This document shows, piece by piece, positions 50,635 through 59,016 of a DNA stretch of 64,000 bases. The translations under genes and the position numbers were made by a program. The notes below the pieces were generated by a model that ran no database searches, was not told the DNA's origin, and saw nothing but the letters and a program-made list of their open reading frames with translations. Location of the stretch: positions 6,572,001-6,636,000 of the forward strand of contig NZ_CP047318.1 of NCBI RefSeq assembly GCF_009857135.1, read 5' to 3'. How positions within the stretch are numbered: position 1 is the stretch's first letter; each line of letters opens with the position of its first letter. The stretch is from Streptomyces sp. HM190 (GTDB lineage: Bacteria; Actinomycetota; Actinomycetes; Streptomycetales; Streptomycetaceae).

Positions 50635-51771
50635 ATGCCCGTGGAATTCCTCGGCATCGCCGCCACCAACGACGGCTCCGAAACCACCCCGCGCTCCGGC
50701 GCCGCCTTCGACAAGGAGTACACGCTCCGGCTCGCCCGGGCGCACGAGGAGCACGGCTGGGACCGGGTGCTGTTCGCCTACGGTTCCGGGTCCCCGGACC
50801 CCGCGCCGGCCGCCGCGTACGTCGCGAGCAGGCTGGAGCGCCTGCAGATCCTGCTCGCCCACCGGCCCAACGTCTCCTACCCGACCTTCGCCGCGAAGAC
50901 CTTCGCCACCCTCGACCGAATCAGCGAGGGCCGGCTGACCGTGCACTTCATCACCGGGGGCAACGACCGCGAGCAGGGCCGCGAGGGCGACACCCTCACC
51001 AAGGACGAGCGCTACGCCCGCACCCGCGAGTACATCCGCATCGTCAAGAAGATCTGGACCACCCACGAGCCCTTCGACCACGAGGGCGAGCACTACCGCT
51101 TCCACGACTTCGTCAGCGACGTCTTCCCCGTTCAACAGCCCCGTCCGAACGTCTCGTTCGGCGGCTCGTCCCCCGCCGCGTACGCCGCGGGCGGCGCCGA
51201 GGCCGACATCTACTGCCTGTGGGGCGAGCCGCTGGAGAGGACCGCCGAGCAGATCGAGAACGTGAAGGCCGCCGCGAAGGCCGCGGGCCGCACCGACGTG
51301 CCGCGCATTCAGGTGGCGTTCCGCCCGATCATCGCCCCGACCGAGGAGCTGGCCTGGGAGAAGGCCCATCGCACGGTCGGCGCGATCAAGGCCCGCAAGG
51401 AGAAGGGCGAGGCGGTCTCCAAGCGTCACAACGGCCACAGCCGCCCGCAGAACACCGGCTCGCAGCGGCTGCTCGCCATCGCCGAGGCGGGAGAGCGCTA
51501 CGACCGCGCCCTGTGGACCCCGACCGCCGCCGCGACCGGTGGCGCGGGCAACTCCAACGCCCTGGTCGGCACCCCGGAGACGGTCGCTCAGGCGCTCCTC
51601 GACTACTACGACCTCGGCGTCGACATCCTCTCGGCCCGCGGCTACGACCTGCTGGGCGACGCGATCGACTTCGGCCGGTACGTGATCCCGATCGTCCGCG
51701 AGGAGGTCGCCAAGCGCGACGCCGCGCGGGCGGCCCGCGGCCCGCAGACCCTCGCGGCGGTGCGTGGATGA
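50635..51771 (+). CDS. FMNH2-dependent alkanesulfonate monooxygenase-like (SsuD, LLM class)
   Basis: 378 residues from ATG 50635. Luciferase-like barrel with the SsuD pattern: RLARAHEEHGWDRVLFAYGS, LLAHRPNVSYPTFAAKTFAT, EGRLTVHFITGGNDREQGRE and FHDFVSDVFPVQQPRPNVSF GG. SsuD enzymes release sulfite from alkanesulfonates using FMNH2 supplied by SsuE. A GNAT gene follows with a 4-base overlap, and ssuE lies 1 kb downstream on the same strand. GAGGAAAGG precedes the start at a rather long distance. Confidence 0.9.
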   Translation: MPVEFLGIAATNDGSETTPRSGAAFDKEYTLRLARAHEEHGWDRVLFAYGSGSPDPAPAAAYVASRLERLQILLAHRPNVSYPTFAAKTFATLDRISEGRLTVHFITGGNDREQGREGDTLTKDERYARTREYIRIVKKIWTTHEPFDHEGEHYRFHDFVSDVFPVQQPRPNVSFGGSSPAAYAAGGAEADIYCLWGEPLERTAEQIENVKAAAKAAGRTDVPRIQVAFRPIIAPTEELAWEKAHRTVGAIKARKEKGEAVSKRHNGHSRPQNTGSQRLLAIAEAGERYDRALWTPTAAATGGAGNSNALVGTPETVAQALLDYYDLGVDILSARGYDLLGDAIDFGRYVIPIVREEVAKRDAARAARGPQTLAAVRG

Positions 51772-52304
51772 CCTCCGTCGCACCACCGCCGCCGCTCTCG
51801 GCCGGGCCTGCGGTCGTTCGCGTCACCGTGTCCGACCCGCGGGTGGAACCCCTGCTGCGCGAACTCGGCGACGAGTACTCCGCCCGCTACGGCAAGGACG
51901 CGCACGCCGAACTCGCCCGGTACCCCGACGAGGAGTTCACCGCACCGTACGGAGGGGTGCTGCTCCTGCTCCTCGAACACGGCGAGCCGGTCGCGGGCGG
52001 CGCGTTCCGCCGGTACGACGAGACCACGGCCGAGCTGAAGCGGATCTGGACGCACTCGGCCCACCGCAGGCGCGGCCTGGCCCGCCGGGTCGTCGCCGAG
52101 CTGGAACGCGAGGCGAGCGCCCGCGGCTACCGGCGGATCCACCTGACCACCGGTCCGCGCCAGCCCGAGGCCCGCGGCCTGTACCTGACGACCGGCTACA
52201 CCCCGCTGTTCGACACCGAGGCCGACCCGGAATCCATCGGCCCGCTGCCTTTCGAGAAGCACCTGCCCGCCGCACCACCCCAGAAAGAGGCGGCCGGCTC
52301 ATGA
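51768..52304 (+). CDS. GNAT-family N-acetyltransferase
   Basis: 178 residues, ATG overlapping the stop of the monooxygenase gene (ATGA). The acetyl-CoA binding region is IWTHSAHRRRGLARRVVAEL (motif A, R-R-x-G-L-A), then ARGYRRIHLTTGPRQPEARG LYLTTGYTPLF (motif B). Translational coupling points to a joint role with the flavin monooxygenase, perhaps acylating a sulfur compound, but the substrate is unknown. Codon use is like its neighbours. Confidence 0.88.
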   Translation: MTSVAPPPPLSAGPAVVRVTVSDPRVEPLLRELGDEYSARYGKDAHAELARYPDEEFTAPYGGVLLLLLEHGEPVAGGAFRRYDETTAELKRIWTHSAHRRRGLARRVVAELEREASARGYRRIHLTTGPRQPEARGLYLTTGYTPLFDTEADPESIGPLPFEKHLPAAPPQKEAAGS

Positions 52305-52419
52305 ACGACCGCGGCACCGGAACCCGTCTCCGCACGACGTGGGCACCGCCCCCTCCACGACCGGGACGGCGCGGAGCGAACCGCCCGAGCACCCATACGA
52401 GTCCCACAGGAACACCACG

Positions 52420-52710
52420 ATGAGACCGACCACCGACACCGTGCCGCCCCGCGCGGCCGTCCCGGGCACCGGCCCCAGGGCCCCGCCCGCTCCGGACGAC
52501 CCGGCCTCCCTCAAGGTCGTCCCCGCCCGTCACTACGCCCGCTGGGTGGCGGCCGTCGCCGTGATCGTGCTGGTCGGCCAGTTCGTGCACGGCCTGACCA
52601 CCAACCCGGTCTGGGAGTGGGGTGTATTCCGCGACTACGTGCTGTCCGAGACGATCGTGCAGGCGGTGTGGGTCACCCTCCAGCTCACCGCGTACGCCAC
52701 CGTGCGCAGT
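52420..52710 (+). pseudogene. Polar amino-acid ABC permease, N-terminal fragment fused in frame to ssuE
   Basis: From ATG 52420 (AGGA nine bases upstream) the frame reads a Pro-rich tail and then LKVVPARHYARWVAAVAVIV LVGQFVHGL and TIVQAVWVTLQLTAYATV, the first part of a HisM/GlnP-type permease. At about 52705 homology stops and an unrelated Pro/Ser stretch continues in the same frame without a stop into SsuE. A large deletion probably removed the rest of the permease and its partners. The whole open frame 52420-53337 would encode a 305-residue membrane-tethered SsuE, if translated through. Confidence 0.65.
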
Positions 52711-52770
52711 ACCCCCGGTACGCGGCCCCGCACCAGTCCCCCGCACCCCCCCGCTCCCGAAGGATCCGCA

Positions 52771-53337
52771 ATGGCCACCGTCCTGTCCGTCTCCGGAAGC
52801 CCCTCCGCCACCTCGCGTACCGCCCGCCTGCTGCGTCACCTGGACACGCGGCTCACGGCACAGGGACACCAGGTGATCCCCCTGGACGTCCGCACCATCC
52901 CCGCCGAGGCCCTGCTCGGCGCCGACTTCCGGCACCCGGCGATCGTCGAGGCGACCGAACTGTTCGCCCGCGCCGACGGAGTCGTGATCGGCACGCCCGT
53001 CTACAAGGCCGCCTACTCCGGGCTGCTGAAGTCCCTGCTGGACCTGTTGCCGCAGTACGGCCTGGTCGGCAAGACGGTCCTCCCGCTGGCGACCGGCGGG
53101 AGCACGGCGCACGTCCTGGCGATCGACTACGCGCTGCGTCCGGTGCTCAGTTCCATGGGCGCCGCGCACATCGTCCAGGGCTGGTTCACGCTCGACAAGG
53201 ACCTCGCGGTGGGCGCTGACGGCACCCTGACCGTCGCGCCGGGCCCGGCCGAGGCCCTCGCACAGGTCGTCGACCAGTTCGCCGAAGCCCTCGGCAGCCG
53301 ACCGGCCCCGCAGGCGGCCACCGGACGAGCCGCCTGA
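52771..53337 (+). CDS. ssuE: NAD(P)H-dependent FMN reductase (SsuE)
   Basis: 188 residues from ATG 52771 with AAGGAT seven bases upstream. Flavodoxin-like fold: FMN phosphate loop SVSGSPSATSRTARLLRHLD, then VIGTPVYKAAYSGLLKSLLD and LPLATGGSTAHVLAIDYALR PVLSSMGA, all hallmarks of SsuE. It supplies FMNH2 to two-component monooxygenases such as the SsuD-like (50635), DmoA-like (42911) and luciferase-like (53897) proteins here. The upstream frame from a broken permease runs into it without a stop. Confidence 0.92.
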   Translation: MATVLSVSGSPSATSRTARLLRHLDTRLTAQGHQVIPLDVRTIPAEALLGADFRHPAIVEATELFARADGVVIGTPVYKAAYSGLLKSLLDLLPQYGLVGKTVLPLATGGSTAHVLAIDYALRPVLSSMGAAHIVQGWFTLDKDLAVGADGTLTVAPGPAEALAQVVDQFAEALGSRPAPQAATGRAA

Positions 53338-53384
53338 CCCTTCGCTCGCCGTCGGCCGCGCACCGTCCGCACCTGGACGCCGCC

Positions 53385-53660
53385 GTGGTCCAACGCATCG
53401 CCGACCATCCGCACCTGTGGGCCTACGCACGGCGACTGGCCGCCCACCCCGCCTTCGGCATCCACCTAGACCTGGACGGCATCGCCCGCCGACACCACGC
53501 CCACTGCCGAGGGCTGGAGGCCGCAGGGGTGGCGGTGCGGAGCGTGGACTGGTCCCTGCACGGCGCGGACGCGGCCGCCGCCCGGCCCGCCCGGCGGGCT
53601 CCGGACGGCTTCACGCAACCGCAATACGCCCTCCACCTTCGCCCGTCCGGATCCGCCTAA
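53385..53660 (+). pseudogene. Glutathione-S-transferase-like C-terminal remnant
   Basis: Frame MVQRIADHPHLWAYARRLAA then HPAFGIHLDLDGIARRHHAH CRGLEAAGVAVRSVDW, ending at 53660. The pattern HPxLWxYARxLxxHPAF is that of GST-fold C-terminal domains (YqjG/ECM4-like). Those proteins are about 300 residues; the thioredoxin-fold half and part of the helical half are missing, and no start or ribosome site is obvious. It directly follows ssuE and is probably another trace of the deletion in this region. Confidence 0.5.
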
Positions 53661-53785
53661 CCTGCGACGACACGGGCGCTCCCGTACCGGAGCACGGCAC
53701 GGCCCGTGCGGAGCGGGACAAGGGGGCCGGACGAGCGGAGGTGACGGTGCCGTCCCCCGCAGCGACCGGCCGGCGCTCCCCGCCG

Positions 53786-53855
53786 TCCCACGCGCCGACC
53801 GCGTGTCCGCGTCCGCACCGTCCCACGCGCCGACCGCGTGTCCGCGTCCGCACCG
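53786..53855. repeat. Perfect 35-bp tandem duplication
   Basis: Two identical units (53786-53820, 53821-53855), each starting TCCCACGCGCCGACCGCGTG, in the region upstream of the luciferase-like gene, 42 bases from its start. It could affect promoter spacing or mRNA leader folding. Confidence 0.8.
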
Positions 53856-53896
53856 GCACCCGCGCCCACCGACCGCTGAGGAGCAACACCCCGACC

Positions 53897-55024
53897 ATGT
53901 CCGCCATCCCTCTCGGAGTCCTCGACCTCGTCCCGATCCCGTCCGGGTCCACCGCCGCACAGGCGCTGCGCAACACCATCGACCTCGCCCAGCAGGCCGA
54001 GCGTCTCGGCTACACGCGCTACTGGTTCGCCGAGCACCACCTCAACCCGGGCGTGGCCGGGACCTCTCCCGCCGTCGTGCTGGCCCTGACCGCGTCCGCG
54101 ACCTCCACGATCAGGATCGGGTCCGGGGCCGTGCAGCTCGGTCACCGCACCGCCCTGTCCACCGTCGAGGAGTTCGGGCTGATCGACGCCCTGCACCCCG
54201 GGCGACTCGACCTGGGCCTCGGCCGCTCGGGCGGACGTCCCCCGGAGCGGACGGCTGGACCCCGGCCGACCACGACGCCCGTCGTCGGCGGGCGCGCTCC
54301 CAACGGTCTGCGGATCCCGCCCCGGTTCTCCTCCGAGCACCTGATCGGTTCGCCGCGTCTCCGGCTCCAGCAGCACCTGTTGCACCAGCCGGGGGCACGC
54401 CCCCAGGACTACGGTGAGCAGGTCGGCGACATCCTCGCGCTCCTGCGCGGCGACTACCGCTCCGCAGACGGCATCGAAGCGCACGCCGTCCCCGGTGAGG
54501 GCGCCGAGGTGCAGGTATGGATCCTCGGCAGCAGCGGCGGACAGAGTGCCGAGGTCGCGGGTCGCAACGGCCTGCGCTTCGCGGCCAATTACCACGTCAG
54601 CCCGGCCACCGTGCTGGAGGCGGTCGAGGGCTACCGCGCCGGGTTCCAGCCGTCCGGCCACCTCGACAAGCCCCATGTCAGCGTCTCCGCCGACGTCGTC
54701 GTCGCCGAGAACGACGCGACCGCCCGTGAACTGGCCACCGGCTACGGCCCGTGGGTCCGCAGCATCCGCACGGCCGAGGGCGCCATCCCCTTCCCGACCC
54801 CGGTCCAGGCCCGCGCGCACGCCTGGACCGAAGCGGACCGGGCCCTGGTCGCCGACCGCGTCGACACCCAGTTCGTCGGCTCTCCGGGGCGCGTCGCCGA
54901 CCAGCTCGAACAACTGCAGGAGGCCACCGGCGCCGACGAGCTGATCATCACCACCATCACCCACGACCACGCCGACCGGGTGCGCTCCTACCGGCTCCTC
55001 GCAGAGGAGTGGCACCGCCGATGA
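53897..55024 (+). CDS. Luciferase-like monooxygenase (LLM class, MsnO8-like)
   Basis: 375 residues from ATG 53897 with GAGGAG 13 bases upstream. Full-length barrel: SAIPLGVLDLVPIPSGSTAA, RYWFAEHHLNPGVAGTSPAV, RIGSGAVQLGHRTALSTVEE FGLIDALHPGRLDLGLGRSG. These are signatures of single-component bacterial-luciferase relatives. A less conserved insert around 108-140 (RPTTTPVVGGRAPNGLRIPP) is usual for the group. It needs reduced flavin, which SsuE could supply. The substrate is unknown; the place suggests another organosulfur compound. Confidence 0.88.
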   Translation: MSAIPLGVLDLVPIPSGSTAAQALRNTIDLAQQAERLGYTRYWFAEHHLNPGVAGTSPAVVLALTASATSTIRIGSGAVQLGHRTALSTVEEFGLIDALHPGRLDLGLGRSGGRPPERTAGPRPTTTPVVGGRAPNGLRIPPRFSSEHLIGSPRLRLQQHLLHQPGARPQDYGEQVGDILALLRGDYRSADGIEAHAVPGEGAEVQVWILGSSGGQSAEVAGRNGLRFAANYHVSPATVLEAVEGYRAGFQPSGHLDKPHVSVSADVVVAENDATARELATGYGPWVRSIRTAEGAIPFPTPVQARAHAWTEADRALVADRVDTQFVGSPGRVADQLEQLQEATGADELIITTITHDHADRVRSYRLLAEEWHRR

Positions 55025-55124
55025 GCCGGTCGTGGCCCGGTGCCCGGCGTCGTGCGGCAGCCACGTCCGCGGCCTGCCGGGCGGACCTGTCATGATCGGA
55101 CACTGAACTGGAACGGCGGGCTCG

Positions 55125-55895
55125 GTGGAACTGTACGGACTGGTCGTCGGCCTGGTGATCGCCGTGGTGACCGCCCCCGTGGGGGTCTCGGGGGCGGTGT
55201 TCCTGCTGCCCGTGCAGCTGAGCGTGTTCGGCGTGGCCAGTCCGGCGGTCACCCCCACCAACCTGCTGTACAACGTGGTGGCCGGGCCTGGCGCCCTGCT
55301 GCGCTACCGCCGAGCGGGTCTGCTGAACAGCCCGCTGACCCGCCGCCTGGTGATCGGCACCCTGCCCGGCGTGGTCGTCGGAGCGGTGGTACGGGTGTTC
55401 GTCGTACCCGGCCCCACCGCTTTCCGGCTGCTCGTCGCCGGACTGCTGATGCCGCTGGGCCTGTGGCTGATCGTCCGCACCCTCCGGCCCGCCCCGGCCA
55501 CCCCGGCGGCGGAGCCCTCCCCCCGCGCCCTCACCGGCCTGGCCCTGGCCGTCGGCGTCGTCGGCGGGGTCTACGGCATCGGCGGCGGCTCCCTCCTCGG
55601 CCCCTTCCTGGTCGGCCGCGGTATGCCCGTGCGCCAGGTCGCCCCGGCAGCCCTCGCCTCCACCTTCGCCACGTCCGTGACCGGTGCCGCGACCTTCGCG
55701 TCGCTGTCCCTGACCGGCTCCGGGAGCATCGCCCCCGACTGGTACCTCGGGCTGGCCTGCGGCCTGGGCGGGCTGATCGGCGGATACCTCGGGGCGTACC
55801 TGCAGCCCCGACTGCCCGAGACCGCCCTGCGCCTGTTGCTCGGCGCCCTCGCCGCGGCCTTCGGCGCGCTCTACGCCGTCCAGTCACTGCGATGA
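55125..55895 (+). CDS. TauE/SafE-family sulfite exporter-like membrane protein
   Basis: 256 residues from GTG 55125. About eight membrane helices, with the family's two inverted halves: VVGLVIAVVTAPVGVSGAVF in the first and VVGGVYGIGGGSLLGPFLVG in the second, each with the Gly-rich G(I/V)GGG-type loop. TauE/SafE proteins export sulfite, sulfoacetate or related anions, which would relieve toxicity when sulfonates are degraded. It follows the luciferase-like gene by 100 bases and is probably in the same transcript. No strong ribosome site. Confidence 0.88.
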   Translation: MELYGLVVGLVIAVVTAPVGVSGAVFLLPVQLSVFGVASPAVTPTNLLYNVVAGPGALLRYRRAGLLNSPLTRRLVIGTLPGVVVGAVVRVFVVPGPTAFRLLVAGLLMPLGLWLIVRTLRPAPATPAAEPSPRALTGLALAVGVVGGVYGIGGGSLLGPFLVGRGMPVRQVAPAALASTFATSVTGAATFASLSLTGSGSIAPDWYLGLACGLGGLIGGYLGAYLQPRLPETALRLLLGALAAAFGALYAVQSLR

Positions 55896-56129
55896 CACCG
55901 CGGATCCCGCCTCCGGCCGCCGTTCCGTCGGCCCACGCCGCGGGCGCCGTCCGCGGGCCGGAGAAGAAGACCGGCGACCCGATGCGGTTCGTCCTCAGCC
56001 CCTGAGGGCCCAGAAAGCCCCTGAGGGCCCAGAACCTCCCGACTCCCCACCTGGAAGCCCATCTCGCGACAGCGCCTTGCGGGAGGATTTTTGCCTGTTT
56101 ACTGATGTTTTGCGGCTTTCTTCAAAGCG
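55896..56129. other. Intergenic, contains an AT-rich island
   Basis: No gene. GAGGCCCAGAA-type short direct repeats (CCCCTGAGGGCCCAGAA/CCCCTGAGGGCCCAGAA at about 55998-56035) follow the exporter. Then 56080-56130 is unusually AT-rich for this genome (ATTTTTGCCTGTTTACTGAT), perhaps a promoter or an edge of inserted DNA. Confidence 0.4.
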
Positions 56130-56153
56130 GTGCAAGCACTTGATCGGTCGACT

Positions 56154-56492
56154 GTGTCAGTCGCCACAACCCCCGGTGCCCCGGAGGCGAACCGGCTCGT
56201 CGAGCGGCACCGCGAGGTCTTCGCCGCGTACTTCCCCCTCACCCGGCGGATGCAGGTCCGTCTCGGCCGCCGGCACGAGGCCGACCCGGGGTTCGCCGCC
56301 CACTACGACGGGATCCGCGCCGGTCTCGCCGGCTGGCTCCGGCAGGCGGCCGACGCCGGTGCGCGCGCCCACGGCATCGACCCGGACTCTGCGACCCGGA
56401 CACCGCGACCCGGACACCGCGACCTGGGAGCAGCGCCCGGGGAGGAAGCAGGTCCCGCCGAGGCCAGGGCGGCGAGGGAGGCGGGCCGGTGA
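56154..56492 (+). pseudogene. TipAS-like domain protein, probably a truncated MerR regulator
   Basis: About 112 residues. The part EANRLVERHREVFAAYFPLT RRMQVRLGRRHEADPGFAAH YDGIRAGLAGWLRQAADAGA RAHG is the all-helical TipAS-type drug-binding domain found at the end of MerR regulators. The usual N-terminal MerR helix-turn-helix is absent; upstream is AT-rich non-coding DNA. A stand-alone TipAS protein is possible, since TipAL is also made as a short form. The C-terminus is Pro/Gly-rich with a short direct repeat (GCGACCCGGACACC). Confidence 0.5.
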
Positions 56493-56510
56493 ACCGCTCC
56501 GGTCGCGGCG

Positions 56511-57533
56511 CTACGGCTGCGGGGCGGGCTGTTCGCCCGAGCCCCGGACGATCAGACGGGTGGGGACGGTGAGGGTGCGGGCGCGGCCGCGGTCGCCGTC
56601 GAGGCGGGCCAGCGCGGTGGTCGCGGCGGCCCGGCCGAGTTCCTCCGCGTCCTGGGCGACGACGGTCAGCGCCGGTTCCAGCGCCTCGGCGAGCGCCACC
56701 TCGTCGAAGGCGACGACCGCGACCTCCTTGCGCTTGCCGCGGGCGAGTTCGGCCACTGTGCCCAGCGCCATGATGTTGTTGCCCGCGAACAGGGCGGTCG
56801 GGGGATCGCTCAGACCGAGGAGCTGCGCGGTCGCGGCCTCGGCGCCCCGCTGGTCGTGGGCGTCGGCGACTAGGGCGCGGTCGTAGGGGATACCCGCCTC
56901 CCGCAGTGCCGCGCGGTAGCCGGCCTGGCGCTCACGGCGGGTGTACAGCTTCCGGGGCAGGTCCCCGACGAAGCCGATCCTGCGGTGCCCGTGGGCGATG
57001 AGGTGGGCGACGCCCTCCTGGGCCCCGGCCCGGTTGGAGCTGACGATGCTGTCGGTGGCCAGGCCGGCTCCGGGCCGGTCGAGGAAGACCACGGGAAGTC
57101 CCGCCGCGCGGTGGGGCCTGAGGTGGGAGTGGTCGGCGCCCACGGACGGGACGACGATCAGGATGCTGACCCGGCGGGCGAGGAACTGGTCCGTGAGGGC
57201 GCGTTCCCGCTCGGGGTCGTCCGCGGAGGAGCCCATCAGCAGGGTCAGCCCGCGGTCGTCGACGGTGTCCTCGATGGCCCGCGCCACCGCCCCGAAGAAC
57301 GGGTTGGCCAGGTCGGGGATGACCAGACCGATGGTGGTGTCCGGGCCGCCGACGCGGATGTGGCGGGCCATGAGGTTCGGCTGGAAGCCGAGTTTCGCCA
57401 CCGCGGCCAGTACCTGTTCCCTGGTCCGCGCGGAGACGGGGCCGTCCTCGTTGAGGACCCGCGAGACCGTCTTGGCGCTGACGCCCACCTCGCGGGCGAC
57501 GTCGGCCAGGGTGGGGCGGCGGTTGGCTGCCAT
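56511..57533 (-). CDS. LacI-family sugar repressor
   Basis: 340 residues from ATG 57533 with AGGAG ten bases upstream. LacI HTH at the N-terminus: PTLADVAREVGVSAKTVSRV LNEDGPVSARTREQVLAAVA, hinge KLGFQPNLMARHIRVG, then the periplasmic-binding-like ligand part (TIGLVIPDLANPFFGAVARA ... HGHRRIGFVGDL ... PTALFAGNNIMALG). It likely binds the twin TGTCA...TTGACA sites at 57795-57824 and controls the divergent fructokinase and the once-present sugar transporter. Confidence 0.92.
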   Translation of the reverse strand: MAANRRPTLADVAREVGVSAKTVSRVLNEDGPVSARTREQVLAAVAKLGFQPNLMARHIRVGGPDTTIGLVIPDLANPFFGAVARAIEDTVDDRGLTLLMGSSADDPERERALTDQFLARRVSILIVVPSVGADHSHLRPHRAAGLPVVFLDRPGAGLATDSIVSSNRAGAQEGVAHLIAHGHRRIGFVGDLPRKLYTRRERQAGYRAALREAGIPYDRALVADAHDQRGAEAATAQLLGLSDPPTALFAGNNIMALGTVAELARGKRKEVAVVAFDEVALAEALEPALTVVAQDAEELGRAAATTALARLDGDRGRARTLTVPTRLIVRGSGEQPAPQP

Positions 57534-57606
57534 GGAGGAAGTCTCCTGAGGGCTCTCCACTCCGGCCGCGGCCTTCGGCCGGAGACGGGAGAGCGGGGTC
57601 GAGCTG

Positions 57607-57812
57607 TCAAGTGGCCCGGACACCGGCGGCCTTCGCGGCCTTCGAATCCGCAACGACAGTATCTCCGGCCGCGTCGACGGTGAGTGCGCCGGTCATGATG
57701 GCGACGACCTCCGCCATCGAGTAGTCGGAGGGGTCGATCACGGCGGCCCGCCGGCCCAGCCTGTGGACGTGGACGCGGTCGGCTGTCTCGAACGTGTCAG
57801 CGTTGACTTATG
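57607..57812 (-). pseudogene. Sugar ABC transporter ATPase, C-terminal remnant
   Basis: A minus-strand frame ending in TGA at 57607 reads VNADTFETADRVHVHRLGRR then AAVIDPSDYSMAEVVAIMTG ALTVDAAG. This equals the end of ribose/fructose-type ATPases (..ADRIxxxRLGRRxAVxxPxxYxMxxxVAxMTG). Nothing of the Walker motifs remains upstream. The fragment begins at the operator region next to the fructokinase gene, so a deletion removed the transporter from the LacI/kinase locus. Confidence 0.7.
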
Positions 57813-57824
57813 TCATCGTTGACA
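57795..57824. promoter_or_regulatory. Twin LacI-type operators
   Basis: TGTCAGCGTTGAC (57795-57807) and TGTCATCGTTGACA (57811-57824), start-to-start spacing 16 bases. Both fit the TGTCA-N4-TGACA palindrome typical of streptomycete LacI regulators. They lie between the LacI gene and the divergent fructokinase. Confidence 0.65.
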
Positions 57825-57994
57825 GTGCATGGCGAGGATGATGGACTCCGCATCCAGGCAACGCCAATGCCTTCCACCCGTCACAGATCGGCAATCTACG
57901 AAGCCGTCGTCTCCGTACGGCCGGTGAGCACCCTGTCGCCGTGCCGGCCCCTTCGCCCGGTCCTTTCCGAGCCTTCTTCGAGAGAGAGCAGCCC

Positions 57995-58957
57995 ATGAGT
58001 CCGAGTCGGATCACTGTGCTGGGAGAGTGCGTCGCGGACGCCTTCACCGAGCCGGCCCGCGCTCCCGGTGAACTCGCTCTGCGGGTCCTCCCCGGCGGCG
58101 GACCCGCGAACACGGCGGTGGCCCTGGCCCGGCTCGGGACCCCCGCCCGCTTCCTCGCCCGCCTGTCGGGGGACGTGTTCGGCCGGCTGTTCCGCGGGCA
58201 CCTGGAGGCGTCCGGCGTCGACCTCTCCTGCGCCGTCGCCGCCGCGGAGCCCAGCACGCTGGCCGTGGCGGAACTGGACGCCACCGGGCAGGCCGCGTAC
58301 TCCTTCCACGCCCAGAACACCGCCGACTGGCAGTGGACTTCGGACGAGCTGGCCCGGGTGGACCTGTCCGGCACGGCCTGTGTGCACACCGGCTCGCTGG
58401 CCCTGGTCCGCGAGCCCGGCGGGGCGGTGGTGGAGCGCTTCCTGGAGACGGCGGCCGAGCGGGCCACCGTCAGCGTCGACCCCAACGTCCGGCCACTGCT
58501 GGTGGACCCCGAGGTCTACCGCGCCCGGCTGGCGCGCTGGTGCGCCCTCACCGACATCCTGCGGCTGAGCTCGGACGACCTGGACCTGCTGCTGCCGGGC
58601 ACGTCGCCCGAGCGGGCCTGCGACACCTGGCACGCCGCGGGGGTACGGCTCGTCGTGATCACCCTCGGCGCCGACGGCGCCCTGGCCTCGCTCGACGGCG
58701 CACGGCTGCGGGTGCCCGCGGTCGCCACCCGGGTCGTCGACACCGTCGGCGCGGGCGACTCCTTCACGGCCGGTCTCCTGCACCACCTCGGTGCCCTCGG
58801 TCTGCTCGGCGGCCGGCTGGACGGGGTCGGCCTCGACGAGGTCGCCGAGGCGTGCCGGTTCGGCGCCCGGGTGGCGGCCCTGACCTGCTCGGTCGCGGGC
58901 CCCAACCCGCCGTGGCGGGAGCAGGTGGAGCAGCCCGCGCCCGCCGCCGGGGCCTGA
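57995..58957 (+). CDS. PfkB-family carbohydrate kinase, fructokinase-like
   Basis: 320 residues from ATG 57995 with GAGAGAG upstream. PfkB family signatures: N-terminal GGGPANTAVALARLGTPARF (substrate binding) and C-terminal DTVGAGDSFTAGLL with the catalytic Asp (near residue 255). Internal VDPNVRPLL and LRLSSDDLDLLLPG are typical of fructokinases. It phosphorylates a sugar, likely fructose, with ATP. It is divergent from the LacI regulator across twin operators and a transporter remnant, so uptake must now come from elsewhere. Confidence 0.9.
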   Translation: MSPSRITVLGECVADAFTEPARAPGELALRVLPGGGPANTAVALARLGTPARFLARLSGDVFGRLFRGHLEASGVDLSCAVAAAEPSTLAVAELDATGQAAYSFHAQNTADWQWTSDELARVDLSGTACVHTGSLALVREPGGAVVERFLETAAERATVSVDPNVRPLLVDPEVYRARLARWCALTDILRLSSDDLDLLLPGTSPERACDTWHAAGVRLVVITLGADGALASLDGARLRVPAVATRVVDTVGAGDSFTAGLLHHLGALGLLGGRLDGVGLDEVAEACRFGARVAALTCSVAGPNPPWREQVEQPAPAAGA

Positions 58958-59016
58958 GCCGAGGCGCGGGCCGCGTACCCGACCCCCCATCCCCGCAACG
59001 ACAAGGACACGTGAGG

